Part shown: piece after piece, positions 34,801-40,842 of the stretch | Layout of the letters: the number at the start of each line of letters is the position of its first letter | How positions within the stretch are numbered: the first letter of the stretch is position 1 | Origin: Priapulus caudatus | Lineage: Eukaryota; Priapulida; Priapulimorpha; Priapulimorphida; Priapulidae | Length of the DNA: 64,000 bases | Direction of reading: 5' to 3' | NCBI RefSeq assembly: GCF_000485595.1 | Contig: NW_014577073.1 | Location: forward strand, 321,604 to 385,603 | Made by a program: the position numbers and the translations under genes | The notes under the pieces: model-generated | The model's database searches: none | Told to the model about the DNA's origin: nothing | What the model saw: the letters and a program-made list of their open reading frames with translations, nothing else

Positions 34801-35953
34801 TGTGTAGTACTATGACACCGTGCTCATCGTGCGTGCTGTGGTGGTGTTGTCGTGTGTGTAGTATATGACACCGTGCTCACCGTGTGTGTGTGTGTGTGTG
34901 TGTGTGTGTAGTATATGACACCGTGCTCACCGTGTGTGTGTGTGTGTGTGTGTAGTATACGACAACGTACCACCAGAGGACATGCCGAACGACGCCGACC
35001 AGGAGCCGAGGCGATCGTCCGCGCAGCCGGCGATGCGGCCCAGCAACACGTTCAGCACGGGCAGCGAGCTGAGCAGCGTTGCCAAGGCAACGTCGTCGGC
35101 GAGTCTGCGCAGCGTCGCCGAGGAGCCGCCGCCGCTCGACGCCGTGCGCACGTCGACGCCGAAGCTGTCGGCCGAGCGTCGGCTGAGGCAGTTGACTGCC
35201 GGTCAGCCGGTCACAGGTGAGCGCCGACGTAGCGCGCGGTAGACGCCCCCCCCCTCCTATGGAGAACGTTCTCCACCACTCTATTATATTGCGTATGGTC
35301 TTGAGCACTTCTATTTGTATGCATACCAGGTGCGAATAATGACAAATGACATGTGGTGAGACAATCCACAAGTGCCATTCAGGTACATGTGTATAGGGAT
35401 CTGACCTTTATCGTTCATTTGTTATTTTCCCCCGCGTTATTTATGCCAAATAATGGGGATTTTTCTACATCTCCGGGAGCTTTTCAAACCCAAACCTTCC
35501 TACGGAAATGGAAGTCCATTCACCTAGTCTGTGCGCATGCGCGTGCATTTACGTTAAACAATCGCAACCACGCTAAATGAGGCGTATTCCGTGCAAAACC
35601 AGATTTAGCAGACGTGCAGATTTTACAAGTTCTCGCGGCATTGCGCCGCTCTTGCAGGTTACGACAGCGACTCCAAGTATGGCCGCTCGAGCAGCACGCC
35701 GCGTCGCGAGGCGCCGCCGGACGCCGTCAGCGTGGAGCGGCGCCACAAGAACGGCGACAAGTGTTCGAATCTCGCGCGCGTCGCCGAAAGCAACGGTACG
35801 GGCGGCGGCGCCGAGGCGGCGGCCGGCGCAGGAGGAGAAGGAGGAAGCAAGCGCGACGGCGTCTACCTGGAGGAGGGGGATGCTGAGAGCGGGGAGAAGA
35901 CGAAGGACGGCAAGCCGCCGAACTCGGTGTGGTACGAGTACGGATGCGTGTAG
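7661..35953 (+). CDS. CCDC88: CCDC88-family protein (Girdin/Daple), 3' part of gene, coiled coil to PDZ ligand
   Basis: Spliced gene whose product belongs to the Girdin/Daple family. These are large HOOK-domain coiled-coil proteins; in vertebrates they link actin, dynein, G-protein and Dishevelled signalling at the cell cortex and junctions. The HOOK domain lies upstream of the window. Twenty-five exons give about 1,500 codons. They start at the conserved HHLAVELADSKA segment, continue through a long heptad-rich rod (exons to 22.5 kb, containing RYKALES, LKEEKVRALESRLEES and LKRQKEKLEEKI), a short basic segment, and a Ser/Pro-rich tail with ESFSSDD. The protein ends VWYEYGCV, the Daple-type C-terminus that binds the Dishevelled PDZ domain. 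The tail is shorter than in vertebrates, and I found no Galpha-binding (GBA) motif. Exons before about 14.4 kb contain frame-breaking single-base errors. Invertebrates usually have one CCDC88 gene, so Girdin versus Daple is not a meaningful split here. Confidence 0.93.
8448..8531 (+). CDS. CCDC88: CCDC88 exon: coiled coil
   Basis: Acceptor TTTATAG, donor GTGAGG. It begins like the family's EEKTEQLL segment (here GKIELLLRI). A missing base near 8492 shifts the rest; the alternative frame reads ELDLSKSTLYEIKTR, typical coiled coil. Confidence 0.65.
9264..9332 (+). CDS. CCDC88: CCDC88 exon: AASARA-YRDELD segment
   Basis: One frame gives AASARA and the next gives YRDELD, which together match the family block SARxYRDELD. 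A deleted base between them near 9301 explains the split, and a second deletion near 9320 restores the frame. Acceptor TTTTAATAG, donor GTGAAT. Confidence 0.7.
9622..9710 (+). CDS. CCDC88: CCDC88 exon: KVEKL...EFFKARFE
   Basis: Acceptor CCTGCAG, donor GTATGC. It is 89 nt where 87 nt (29 codons) is expected. Extra bases near 9643 and 9674 split the conserved reading ASKVEKL / FKDK / LNEMEFFKARFE across three frames. Confidence 0.75.
9895..10130 (+). repeat. Minisatellite, about 17-18 bp unit (TCACGTGTTCTCGCGTCG)
   Basis: Some 13 degenerate units in the intron immediately before the exon at 10,141. Several units contain CACGTG. All frames stay open through the array, which creates spurious ORFs. 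Confidence 0.85.
10141..10286 (+). CDS. CCDC88: CCDC88 exon: ILLETKHMLEDQL segment
   Basis: Acceptor GCGCGCAG. It encodes LLETKHMLEDQLSASQ, the counterpart of a highly conserved family block. Two missing G bases (near 10,151 and 10,219) break the frame, which resumes as LMKCKAQISE. The donor is obscured: GAGTAG follows where GT is expected, probably another indel. Confidence 0.75.
10440..10912 (+). repeat. Minisatellite, about 38-bp unit (CTGACATCACCACTGACCTC...)
   Basis: Roughly 12 units of CTGACATCACCACTGACCTC followed by ATCAATGACCCCTACGTA. The edges are degenerate and the centre homogeneous. It fills most of the intron upstream of the exon at 10,944. Confidence 0.9.
10944..11079 (+). CDS. 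CCDC88: CCDC88 exon: RLTAQNIQL...ESANLGAELD
   Basis: Clean 136-nt exon in one frame. It aligns with the family block containing MEMERD, EENMTLEMAQ and LGWELEQ. Its last 12 nt and its donor are repeated four more times downstream (see the array at 11,068-11,250). Confidence 0.88.
11068..11250 (+). repeat. Tandem array of an exon end plus 5' splice site, about 36-bp unit
   Basis: The exon end and donor CATCTCTGCAGGTACGTGAG recur as TATCTCTGCTGGTACGTGAG twice, then CATCTCTGCAGGTATCTAAG and CATCTCTGTAAGTAAGAG, each followed by GGCGTAAGCATGCGG-like sequence. The array therefore offers several GT donors downstream of the real one. Confidence 0.85.
11251..11823 (+). other. Intron remainder
   Basis: AT-rich, no exon or repeat supported. 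It ends in the acceptor TTTCCTGTAG. Confidence 0.6.
11824..11877 (+). CDS. CCDC88: CCDC88 exon: small linker exon
   Basis: 54 nt, phase-compatible with both neighbours (G|CG AAT). It encodes NASFCAEMEFFLDREQF and ends at the strong donor GTAAGT. Sequence conservation is weak here in the family, so the call rests on splice sites and phase. Confidence 0.6.
12440..12627 (+). CDS. CCDC88: CCDC88 exon: coiled coil with ENKRL heptads
   Basis: 188 nt, acceptor CTCCGCCAG, donor GTACAC. It reads cleanly through LRLQLENKRLQQALKD and ELDSENKRLSEKLEKLQ, matching the two EN(Q/K)RL repeats at this point of Girdin. Confidence 0.88.
13150..13640 (+). repeat. Minisatellite, about 21-bp unit (AAACTAAGCGGCTACCGTTCT)
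   Basis: About 22 degenerate units, with a recurrent variant AAACTAAAGGCTACCTTCCT. It lies wholly in the intron before the largest exon. Irregular units in the middle may include sequencing errors. Confidence 0.9.
13778..14992 (+). CDS. CCDC88: CCDC88 large coiled-coil exon
   Basis: Long (1,215 nt), very GC-rich exon running from GGGGCAG to the donor GTAGGT. The second half, from about 14.4 kb, is an unbroken heptad-rich frame: EELTSRDAERERAETRL, LVESLKAQTRRLEEVARDNQ and ELEKENGDTLQQL. It ends MAALRE, matching the family's LVTLRE junction. The first half shows the same kind of protein but in alternating frames (LRDARESHQRQREE near 13.88 kb, LLTRLERENKRLHE near 14.0 kb), so several single-base errors are present. 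The high GC produces long open frames on the opposite strand that are not genes. Confidence 0.85.
14993..15494 (+). other. Intron
   Basis: AT-rich after 15,100. It contains a G9 run near 15,105 and no other feature. Confidence 0.7.
15495..15622 (+). CDS. CCDC88: CCDC88 exon: DLVNEKIKAQQ...IGLDRQKL
   Basis: Acceptor CTTGCAG, donor GTAAGT. It aligns closely with the Girdin segment DLVSEKLKTQQ...IGLNKERLL. Confidence 0.93.
15963..16169 (+). CDS. CCDC88: CCDC88 exon: RYKALES...KKSLELKEEKVRALESRLEES
   Basis: 207 nt, phase 2 in and phase 2 out. It is among the best-conserved stretches of the family (RYKLLES / KKSLEIKEEKI / LEARLEES in Girdin), which makes the family assignment secure. Confidence 0.95.
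16742..16835 (+). CDS. CCDC88: CCDC88 exon: EILQLKDHLILVERT
   Basis: Matches ELLKVKDRLIEVERN of Girdin. Two acceptors 21 nt apart (ending 16,720 and 16,741) are in the same phase. The upstream one would add GVLCGFS. I chose the downstream site because the extra residues are not coiled-coil-like. Confidence 0.88.
16905..17010 (+). repeat. Tetranucleotide repeat (ATCC/ATTC)n, then (AT)n
   Basis: Imperfect CATC/CATT tetramers followed by a short TA run in the intron. Confidence 0.85.
17236..17376 (+). CDS. CCDC88: CCDC88 exon: NATLLEEKKNL...LQSNLAKLQ
   Basis: Exactly 47 codons, phase 0 at both ends. It corresponds to NNATLQAEKQAL...QNAKLQ in the family. Confidence 0.93.
17377..18518 (+). other. 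Intron
   Basis: AT-rich. Short direct repeats such as ATTATAAACGGGAGACCTTGG (17,531 and 17,759) lie about 230 bp apart. No exon seen. Confidence 0.7.
18519..18815 (+). CDS. CCDC88: CCDC88 exon: DHETLQRLHEQLSGEYEAL
   Basis: 99 codons, phase 0/0, acceptor TTCCCGCAG, donor GTGAGC. The LLADHETLQRLHEQLSGEYE segment matches DHEKLELLHERQASEYESL. GC content is far above that of the flanking introns. Confidence 0.94.
18816..20012 (+). other. Intron with degenerate CATCT/ATCTGC repeats
   Basis: Between about 19,120 and 19,350 short motifs such as GCACACATCTCATATCCCTG recur irregularly. Otherwise featureless. Confidence 0.6.
20013..20174 (+). CDS. CCDC88: CCDC88 exon: coiled coil, YDKLRGDYHSLQ
   Basis: 54 codons, phase 0/0. 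Heptads correspond to the family's EYKKLCGEN...LLKETEVLQ region. Confidence 0.92.
20447..20584 (+). CDS. CCDC88: CCDC88 exon: SDYKTLKSENN...LDIELAKSANRCE
   Basis: 46 codons, phase 0/0. Matches TDHKNLKSLLNN...LDITSTKLNNQCE of Girdin. Confidence 0.93.
20585..21288 (+). other. Intron with (CGCA)n and (CA)n tracts
   Basis: CACG tetramers at about 20,597-20,640 and 20,770-20,800, and CA-rich stretches to 20,920. No exon. Confidence 0.8.
21289..21590 (+). repeat. Minisatellite of two alternating 15-bp units
   Basis: CTGTGACACACTAAG alternates with CTGTGACAAGCTAAC for about 20 units, with point variants. Because the unit is 15 bp, frames stay open on both strands, giving ORFs of about 150-180 codons that are not genes. 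Confidence 0.95.
21618..21763 (+). CDS. CCDC88: CCDC88 exon: LEEENKTLMNHI...LESKDQFYEEQRAFS
   Basis: Acceptor GTTGGCAG, donor GTACGT, phase 0 in and 2 out. Matches LEEENRHLLDQI...ESKDLFHVEQRQY of Girdin almost residue for residue. Confidence 0.95.
22440..22541 (+). CDS. CCDC88: CCDC88 exon: DKLNTLKRQKEKLEEKIIDQYK
   Basis: Encodes the most conserved end of the coiled coil (DKLNxLRRQKEKLEEKIMDQYK in vertebrates). Donor GTGAGT after CCTAAAAA. Confidence 0.96.
22839..22893 (+). CDS. CCDC88: CCDC88 exon: basic segment FGGIVRKARGFMSR
   Basis: 55 nt. Corresponds to the lysine-rich segment after the coiled coil (KALVKLIKPKK in Daple), a likely phosphoinositide or membrane contact site by family analogy. 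Confidence 0.85.
22894..24668 (+). other. Intron with (GT)n/G-tract and a possible 12-nt microexon
   Basis: (GT)n at 23,238-23,262 is followed by a G-run. A strong pyrimidine tract and AG end at 23,376, followed by CGCCAACTGGAG and GTAATT. Repeated GAAAAA/TTTTTCTGAAA motifs lie at 23,940-24,060. No long exon. Confidence 0.6.
24669..24707 (+). CDS. CCDC88: CCDC88 exon: small (13 codons)
   Basis: Encodes NNNLAISGPVNIP between CGTGTGCAG and GTAAGT, phase 0/0. Supported by strong splice sites and phase only; the family is variable here. Confidence 0.55.
25511..25616 (+). CDS. CCDC88: CCDC88 exon: Ser/Asp-rich tail
   Basis: Acceptor TGTTCGCAG, donor GTAAGC, ends phase 1. Encodes KHGSPELSDGQDTSSQGSAD, in the character of the Ser-rich start of the Girdin tail. 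The frame is also open upstream to an ATG at 25,448 (MAAAAASVIG), so an alternative first exon cannot be excluded. Confidence 0.7.
28370..28840 (+). repeat. Degenerate array rich in GCTAGCTGTGTG/GGCTATGT motifs, with a hairpin
   Basis: Irregular units of about 20-30 bp built from TAGCTGTGTG and GGCTATCTGTATG. Inside it, AGCTCTACCGGTG (28,717-28,729) and CACCGGTAGAGCT (about 28,753-28,765) form a perfect 13-bp stem. Confidence 0.6.
28925..29028 (+). CDS. Possible alternative terminal exon of CCDC88
   Basis: Follows a very strong acceptor (TGTTTTCTTCTTTCAG). It is phase-compatible with the exon ending at 25,616 and encodes 33 residues including KRMTMSSASIHSLVSD, then TAG. If used, it would give a tail without the GCV ligand. 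No protein similarity supports it. Confidence 0.25.
33580..33741 (+). CDS. CCDC88: CCDC88 exon: tail, SVDDPSYAADVVVLSRRAKP
   Basis: 162 nt, acceptor AGTTGCAG, donor GTGCGA, phase 1 in and out. Ser/Pro/Arg-rich, likely disordered. Joined by phase to the exon at 25,616. Confidence 0.75.
33970..34060 (+). repeat. Short tandem repeat GGGAAAATATTCTAAAATT
   Basis: Four imperfect copies of about 20 bp in the intron. Confidence 0.75.
34205..34297 (+). CDS. CCDC88: CCDC88 exon: tail, ESFSSDDIQSVSYRSRSRD
   Basis: ESFSSDDI followed by an RD-containing stretch matches SESFSSEDL...SRD of Daple, one of few conserved islands in the tail. Acceptor TTTCAG, donor GTAAGG. Confidence 0.88.
34388..34955 (+). 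repeat. (GT)n/(GTGTGC)n array with tandemly repeated 3' splice site
   Basis: Blocks of GT, GTGC and GTGTGC repeats alternate with the unit GTAGTATATGACACCGTGCTCACC (written here as two overlapping parts, GTAGTATATGACACC and GACACCGTGCTCACC) at about 34,533, 34,699, 34,803, 34,857 and 34,907. The genuine exon start (34,951-34,975, TGTAG then TATACGACAACGTACCACC) is a sixth, diverged copy, so each unit carries a pyrimidine/GT tract, an AG and exon-like sequence. Confidence 0.85.
34956..35216 (+). CDS. CCDC88: CCDC88 exon: disordered Ser/Pro tail
   Basis: 261 nt, phase 1/1, donor GTGAGC after GTCACAG. Encodes MRPSNTFSTGSELSSVAKA and LSAERRLRQLTAGQPVT. Its acceptor is the last of a series of near-identical AG sites in the preceding array. 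Confidence 0.85.
35658..35953 (+). CDS. CCDC88: CCDC88 last exon with GCV PDZ ligand
   Basis: Acceptor CTCTTGCAG. Encodes GYDSDSKYGRSSS (compare KGYNSDDN in Daple), a Gly/Ala/Glu-rich linker, then NSVWYEYGCV and TAG. The last eight residues are identical to vertebrate Daple, whose Gly-Cys-Val end binds the Dishevelled PDZ domain. Confidence 0.95.
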
Positions 35954-38900
35954 TCGGCGAGGCGCGCGGCAGCCGAGAGTCACCGTCTACAGGGCTAGCA
36001 CAACCATCGTGTAACCGCACGCTCTCGTTTTCGCTCTCTCTCTCTCTCTCTCTCCCAACGTGTAACCCCACATATTGCTGTTCTATTTAACAACGCGTAA
36101 GCCCAACGCACAGCTGCAGTCTTAATATTAGTTGTGATAGAGCGTGCGTGTTTGTAAAACGTTTAACGCGACGCTAGAAGTCGCTGTCGTTGTAGAGAAG
36201 TCGGTGGGGGGGGGACGAAGACGAATTTACATTCGCTGGGAACGATCAAAGTAATGGCTGTATCTTAGGTAACCGTATGCTAGCACGTACCACAACGACG
36301 CTCATACTCACTGCTTAGAGATTCAAGCTGCAGTCGCCGAAATCGCAGCGTGGTAATGCGGCAGGTGGAAATCCACGTACCTGTGCGCGTGTTACTCGTG
36401 ACGTGTTTACGCTGTTTGTACGCATCGTAGGTGTACAAATATGTAATTGGTAGATATATGCTAGCGACGTGTCCATTTGTATATGCGTCTTTACGGCGGT
36501 TGCACGTAAAGTAATATATGGGCGTATTTCCACGTAGTAGCCATAGCATGTCGTGTATATTTGCTTGTACGGTTTGAAACGAACGGCTATGCTCGATGTA
36601 TAGTGAGGTAGTATTGCGTGCGTATAAGTGTGATTTTATGCAATTCTGACGTTTGTATAAAGGTTTCCCTATATGATTTTTTTATATAGCATTTTGTCTG
36701 TGATTTGCAAAAACAAAATAATATGTTTGTTCTTTTAGTTAAACGTGAGGCAGTTATGGAAATGACTGTTGGCAGTCGTGAAAGTTTACACGCATGAAAT
36801 TCTGTACGGTGTTACGTTGGTTAAAAAACTGCAGTCTAGTAGTCACCCCCCCCCCCCTACACGCGCAATTTGAATATACACGTGTAAAAATACGAAGGCA
36901 TTTTTACGATTTGATGTACTATGAAATCAGTATTGTCAGTTGATTTTACGTCGGCATGGTCACTACTTACCTGTATGCTGAGCATGTAAGAAAAATTTTA
37001 GTGATATATATTTACGCACTTTTAATACTCTGCACTAGTCTGCTGAGAAGTCCCGCTACTAGTTTTTGATCTGAACATGTAATTCTGTTAGATAGTCTTA
37101 TTAAGGGAATGAAGGGGGAGCGTCGGATGAAATTACATCATGCGAGAGATACGGTGAGTGTTAATTCGCTAAATTATGTACAAGCGCAGAACTAAATCAC
37201 ATCTATGTGTCATCTCCGAACTGTTTACATTGAAGTGTTAGTACAAGCATAATCACGATGATGATTAAGTTCGAGCCTGATTACATACGAGCGCGTTTCA
37301 GACACACACGTGTTCGGGTTGCCATCTGGTTAAACGAGTCTAGGAGAATTCGTGCGTATGGCGTGAATTTTAAATTCTGTGCAGTTGTATTTGTTCACAC
37401 GTTGCGCTTATATTACTATATATCAACACATATACACTAATGTATGCAGTACGTGTAGTATTGTGTGATCGTGATTAAGCCTTGTAGGGGAAAGTCTGTA
37501 AGCTAGCTACTTCTACCGAAGCGCTTCTACTTCGTTGGCGAGTAAACAAATGAGAAAATGTTCGCTTTTTCTGTACGTGTTTGTGCGTGTATGTGTGTTT
37601 GTATGTAGATTAATAGTGTGGTAACGCTGTTTTGTGCAAGTAAATAGTGCGCGCTGGTAATCATGTATAGTACGCCCATTTGTTTCTGGTGATAACTGGC
37701 TGCCTATAGCTCGAACATTTGTTTTGCACGGCGCCTTAATTTTAAATATTGTACATTATTTCGATAATGATACGACGCGTTTTGCAGCACCTTTGTGATT
37801 TCTTTGTTTTCCAGCGATGTTTATTATGAACAGTGGTGTGCGTGAGAGATCTCGTAGTCTGCTTGTGTTGCGAGTCTTATACTGTATATTTGTACAGCGT
37901 GTCTCCGTGTAATTATTGGTGATAAGCCTTAGTTTATAGTTTTAACATCTCGAGTTTTTTTTAAGGAGATTACAGTTGCGGTATTTCTTAAAGGCCTCCA
38001 TGCATGCGTTGTTTCGACACGTGCAGCCATGTTAGAAGATATATGCAAGATATGTTCACTACCTAATTTTGAGTTCGTATACAGATGTATGTCTGTGAGT
38101 GATCTATCAAGCAGCAGAAGTGTCACATTGGATCATTACTATTTGCCAGTCTGTTTTATTTGGATGCTACCTGTCTCTTCTCTGTTGAAATGCCTTCAAG
38201 AGTTTGGCAGCCGTACTAGAGTACGTAATCGTCATTTCATTTCTTCTAAGAGAAAGGGCAATTAGTATAAGAGCCACCCGAAAACATCCTGCTGGTCGAA
38301 AGATTACAAACCGCTCTACGGACGAATTGGAAATATTAGCTCCCCTTTATATTATAAAAATTATTGCATTTTGCAAAACACTAGTGAAATTATAGCGTAA
38401 TAGAGTTGGCACGACGCATAGAGTGCATGTAGCTGCCACGTTTATACAGTCATCCCAACAATCACACCTAATTAAGTATTACCTGTGGTAAGCACATAAT
38501 GTAATTTACCCAGATAGATCTCATTAAATATGGTAATGAATTCATCTTAATGTAATGTGTTTTGTATACTTGTATACGTGAGTCATTTGCAAACATGTAT
38601 GTGAAGACAGCTTTGAAGACATCGTCATGTGATTGCTCTGCAAAATCATGGTATGGTCGAAATTGGAGATCGTGTGTGGTTAACAGAGAAATGGCAGACT
38701 CCCACCAAATAATACTGGGCGTCTTGTACCATTGTAATTAATTTGCATGGTTTCACCTATGCTTAGCACACTTGAGCTTTGTGGACACACGGTCAGGAAA
38801 GCCATCTTTAAAATGCTTGACGTTTTCAAAACAGACTACGATATAAGTATGTAGCTATCCACTACTGTTGAAACCAAGAGGTGGTCATGTCCACACCAAT

Positions 38901-39351
38901 TATATACGGTTGGTGTAAAAATGCTTAGCTGGGATACCTGGCATTATTTGCGTCTGAGTGAGGGGGTAAAAATAACCGTTATAGTTGAGTAGTTTTCTTG
39001 GAACCACAATAGTGCTATCATACACGGGGGGTGCGGGAAGATTGGCCACCGTATGTTCAAGCAACACATTTTATTTTTTTATTTTTTTAAAGACATTAGT
39101 ATTCGTTCAAGCTATTTGTTAGTATCGGTCTCTCATATGGGCCCTGGAATACCTCGCCAGGGAGATACCGGATGTACGCAATCACAGGAATTATACTGCT
39201 ACAATATTTGAGCAATTTAAAAAGATTGGTCCACTTGTTATTATCTAAATGGTTTATTTGGATAAACAATTTTCGTATCAAACATCATTCATCCAAGTAA
39301 GTGTGCTCTCACATCAGTTTTAACTAATATATCACCAGGCAGATACAGGAC

Positions 39352-39791
39352 TATGGGGCGCCAAGTGTCGCATGACTGATTTCGTTACGAAATCAATGAT
39401 TTTGTACGAAATCAAGTCTACAAAGTGATTTCGTTACGAAATCAACTACTGCGAGTGATTTCGTTACGAAATCAGCTACTGAGAGTGATTGCGTTACGAA
39501 ATCAGCTACTGAGAGTGATTTCGTTACGAAATCAGCTACTGAGAGTGATTTCCTTACGAAATCAGCTACTGAGAGTGATTTCCNNNNNNNNNNTCACTCT
39601 CAGTAGCTGATTTCGTAAGGAAATCACTCTCAGTAGCTGATTTCGTAACGAAATCACTCTCAGTAGCTGATTTCGTAACGAAATCACTCGCAGTAGTTGA
39701 TTTCGTAACGAAATCACTTTGTAGACTTGATTTCGTTCCAAAATCATTGATTTCGTAACGAAATCAGTCATGCGACACTTGGAGCCCCATA
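39352..39791. mobile_element. Inverted-repeat element built of 30-bp palindromic units, with gap at centre
   Basis: Left arm (39,352-39,583) and right arm (39,594-39,791) are reverse complements. The outer ends read TATGGGGCGCCAAGTGTCGC and its complement. Each arm contains about six 30-bp units with the self-complementary core TGATTTCGTTACGAAATCA and spacer GCTACTGAGAG. The 10-N gap sits exactly where the hairpin tip would be. It looks like a MITE or foldback element; no coding capacity. Confidence 0.85.
39584..39593. other. Assembly gap (10 N)
   Basis: Ten undefined bases at the axis of the inverted repeat, consistent with assembly failure at a hairpin or collapsed units. Confidence 0.99.
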
Positions 39792-40757
39792 CTGGACACA
39801 TGTTTAGACCATGCATCGGTGGCGCCAGAGGATGGTGGAGATTAAAACATGCTACACCAGGGAGGCCGAGGCCCCACCACGTCATTATAATTCGGTGGGA
39901 ACAATGATTGATAAAACACTGCGTTAACAATTTAGTCCATAAGAGGATTCCGAAATATTTACCGAATATCCAATTAGGATATATTTGTTTATTTATTTAT
40001 TTAAAGAGGGTTCATTTGTAAAATATATACCAACATGAGCTTAATTGCAAGTTCTTCGCCGTCAGTCACGTGCAATAATAAAAAGGTTTATAATTAAAAA
40101 AGGAGGCAGTGGCCAAAGTCTGGAAAGATTCTTAGTAAGTAAAATTTTGTGATCGATAACGGAGTAATCTTTTTTTTGCGATATTGAAACAAAGTTGTAT
40201 TACCTATACAAACACGTGTTTGTATATATCTATGAATGTACACGTGTATACTCTCTGACGGCGAGGAGCTTGCAAGCTCATGTTGACATATCTGTTACCA
40301 ATGACAATGTACCGTCTTTAAATTAATTAATAAATAAGTAAAATAAATGATATTTATGGTTAAAACAGAGCACGTATATCATATGATATACCAAACTGCA
40401 TGCAGTGCCCCTTCGCACACTCAGGACTCAGTGCCCAATCGCACACTCAGTAGAATTGAGCCAGAGCGAGAGCGCCATCTGTCGTGGAGTTTGATGATAT
40501 ACGTGCTCTCGTTAAAACGTTATCGCACTGCACTCTGGGAAACACTGATGATTTATTTCGCGTTGATCTTGGGAAAGTTAATCGTTACCACGAATACAAA
40601 ATTTACTTGTTCCTCAACAACTTCCGGTGTCTTCAAACATCGCAGCCCGCAGCATGTTGTGTTTTGTCAGCAAATTGGTGTACTAGCAGTTTGCCACATT
40701 TAAAGTATAATAAAATCGTGTTCATTGCCTGATCTTGCGAGATATATATCTATCATT

Positions 40758-40842
40758 ATGGGAAGAAATGTGACACTAGCGACATGCGTGCTCAATCAGT
40801 GGGCAATGGATTTCGACGGCAACCTTAAACGTATCATAAAAA
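40758..40842 (+). CDS. NADSYN1: NADSYN1 exon 1
   Basis: [20 protein letters not shown]; the donor GTAGGT splits the Ser codon. The start is fixed by alignment of the family N-terminus. Confidence 0.95.

Larger units (their letters stand above)
35954..40757. other. CCDC88 3' UTR and spacer to NADSYN1
   Basis: A (CT)n run at 36,033-36,054, G9 near 36,207 and C11 near 36,847. No other gene seen. The inverted-repeat element at 39,352-39,791 lies here, and the last few hundred bases should hold the NADSYN1 promoter. No canonical AATAAA close to the CCDC88 stop was found. Confidence 0.6.

Noticed and set aside
39371-39770. CRISPR-like array of 30-bp repeats
   Set aside because: The spacers are identical rather than unique, the units are palindromic and mirrored, and the genome is eukaryotic.
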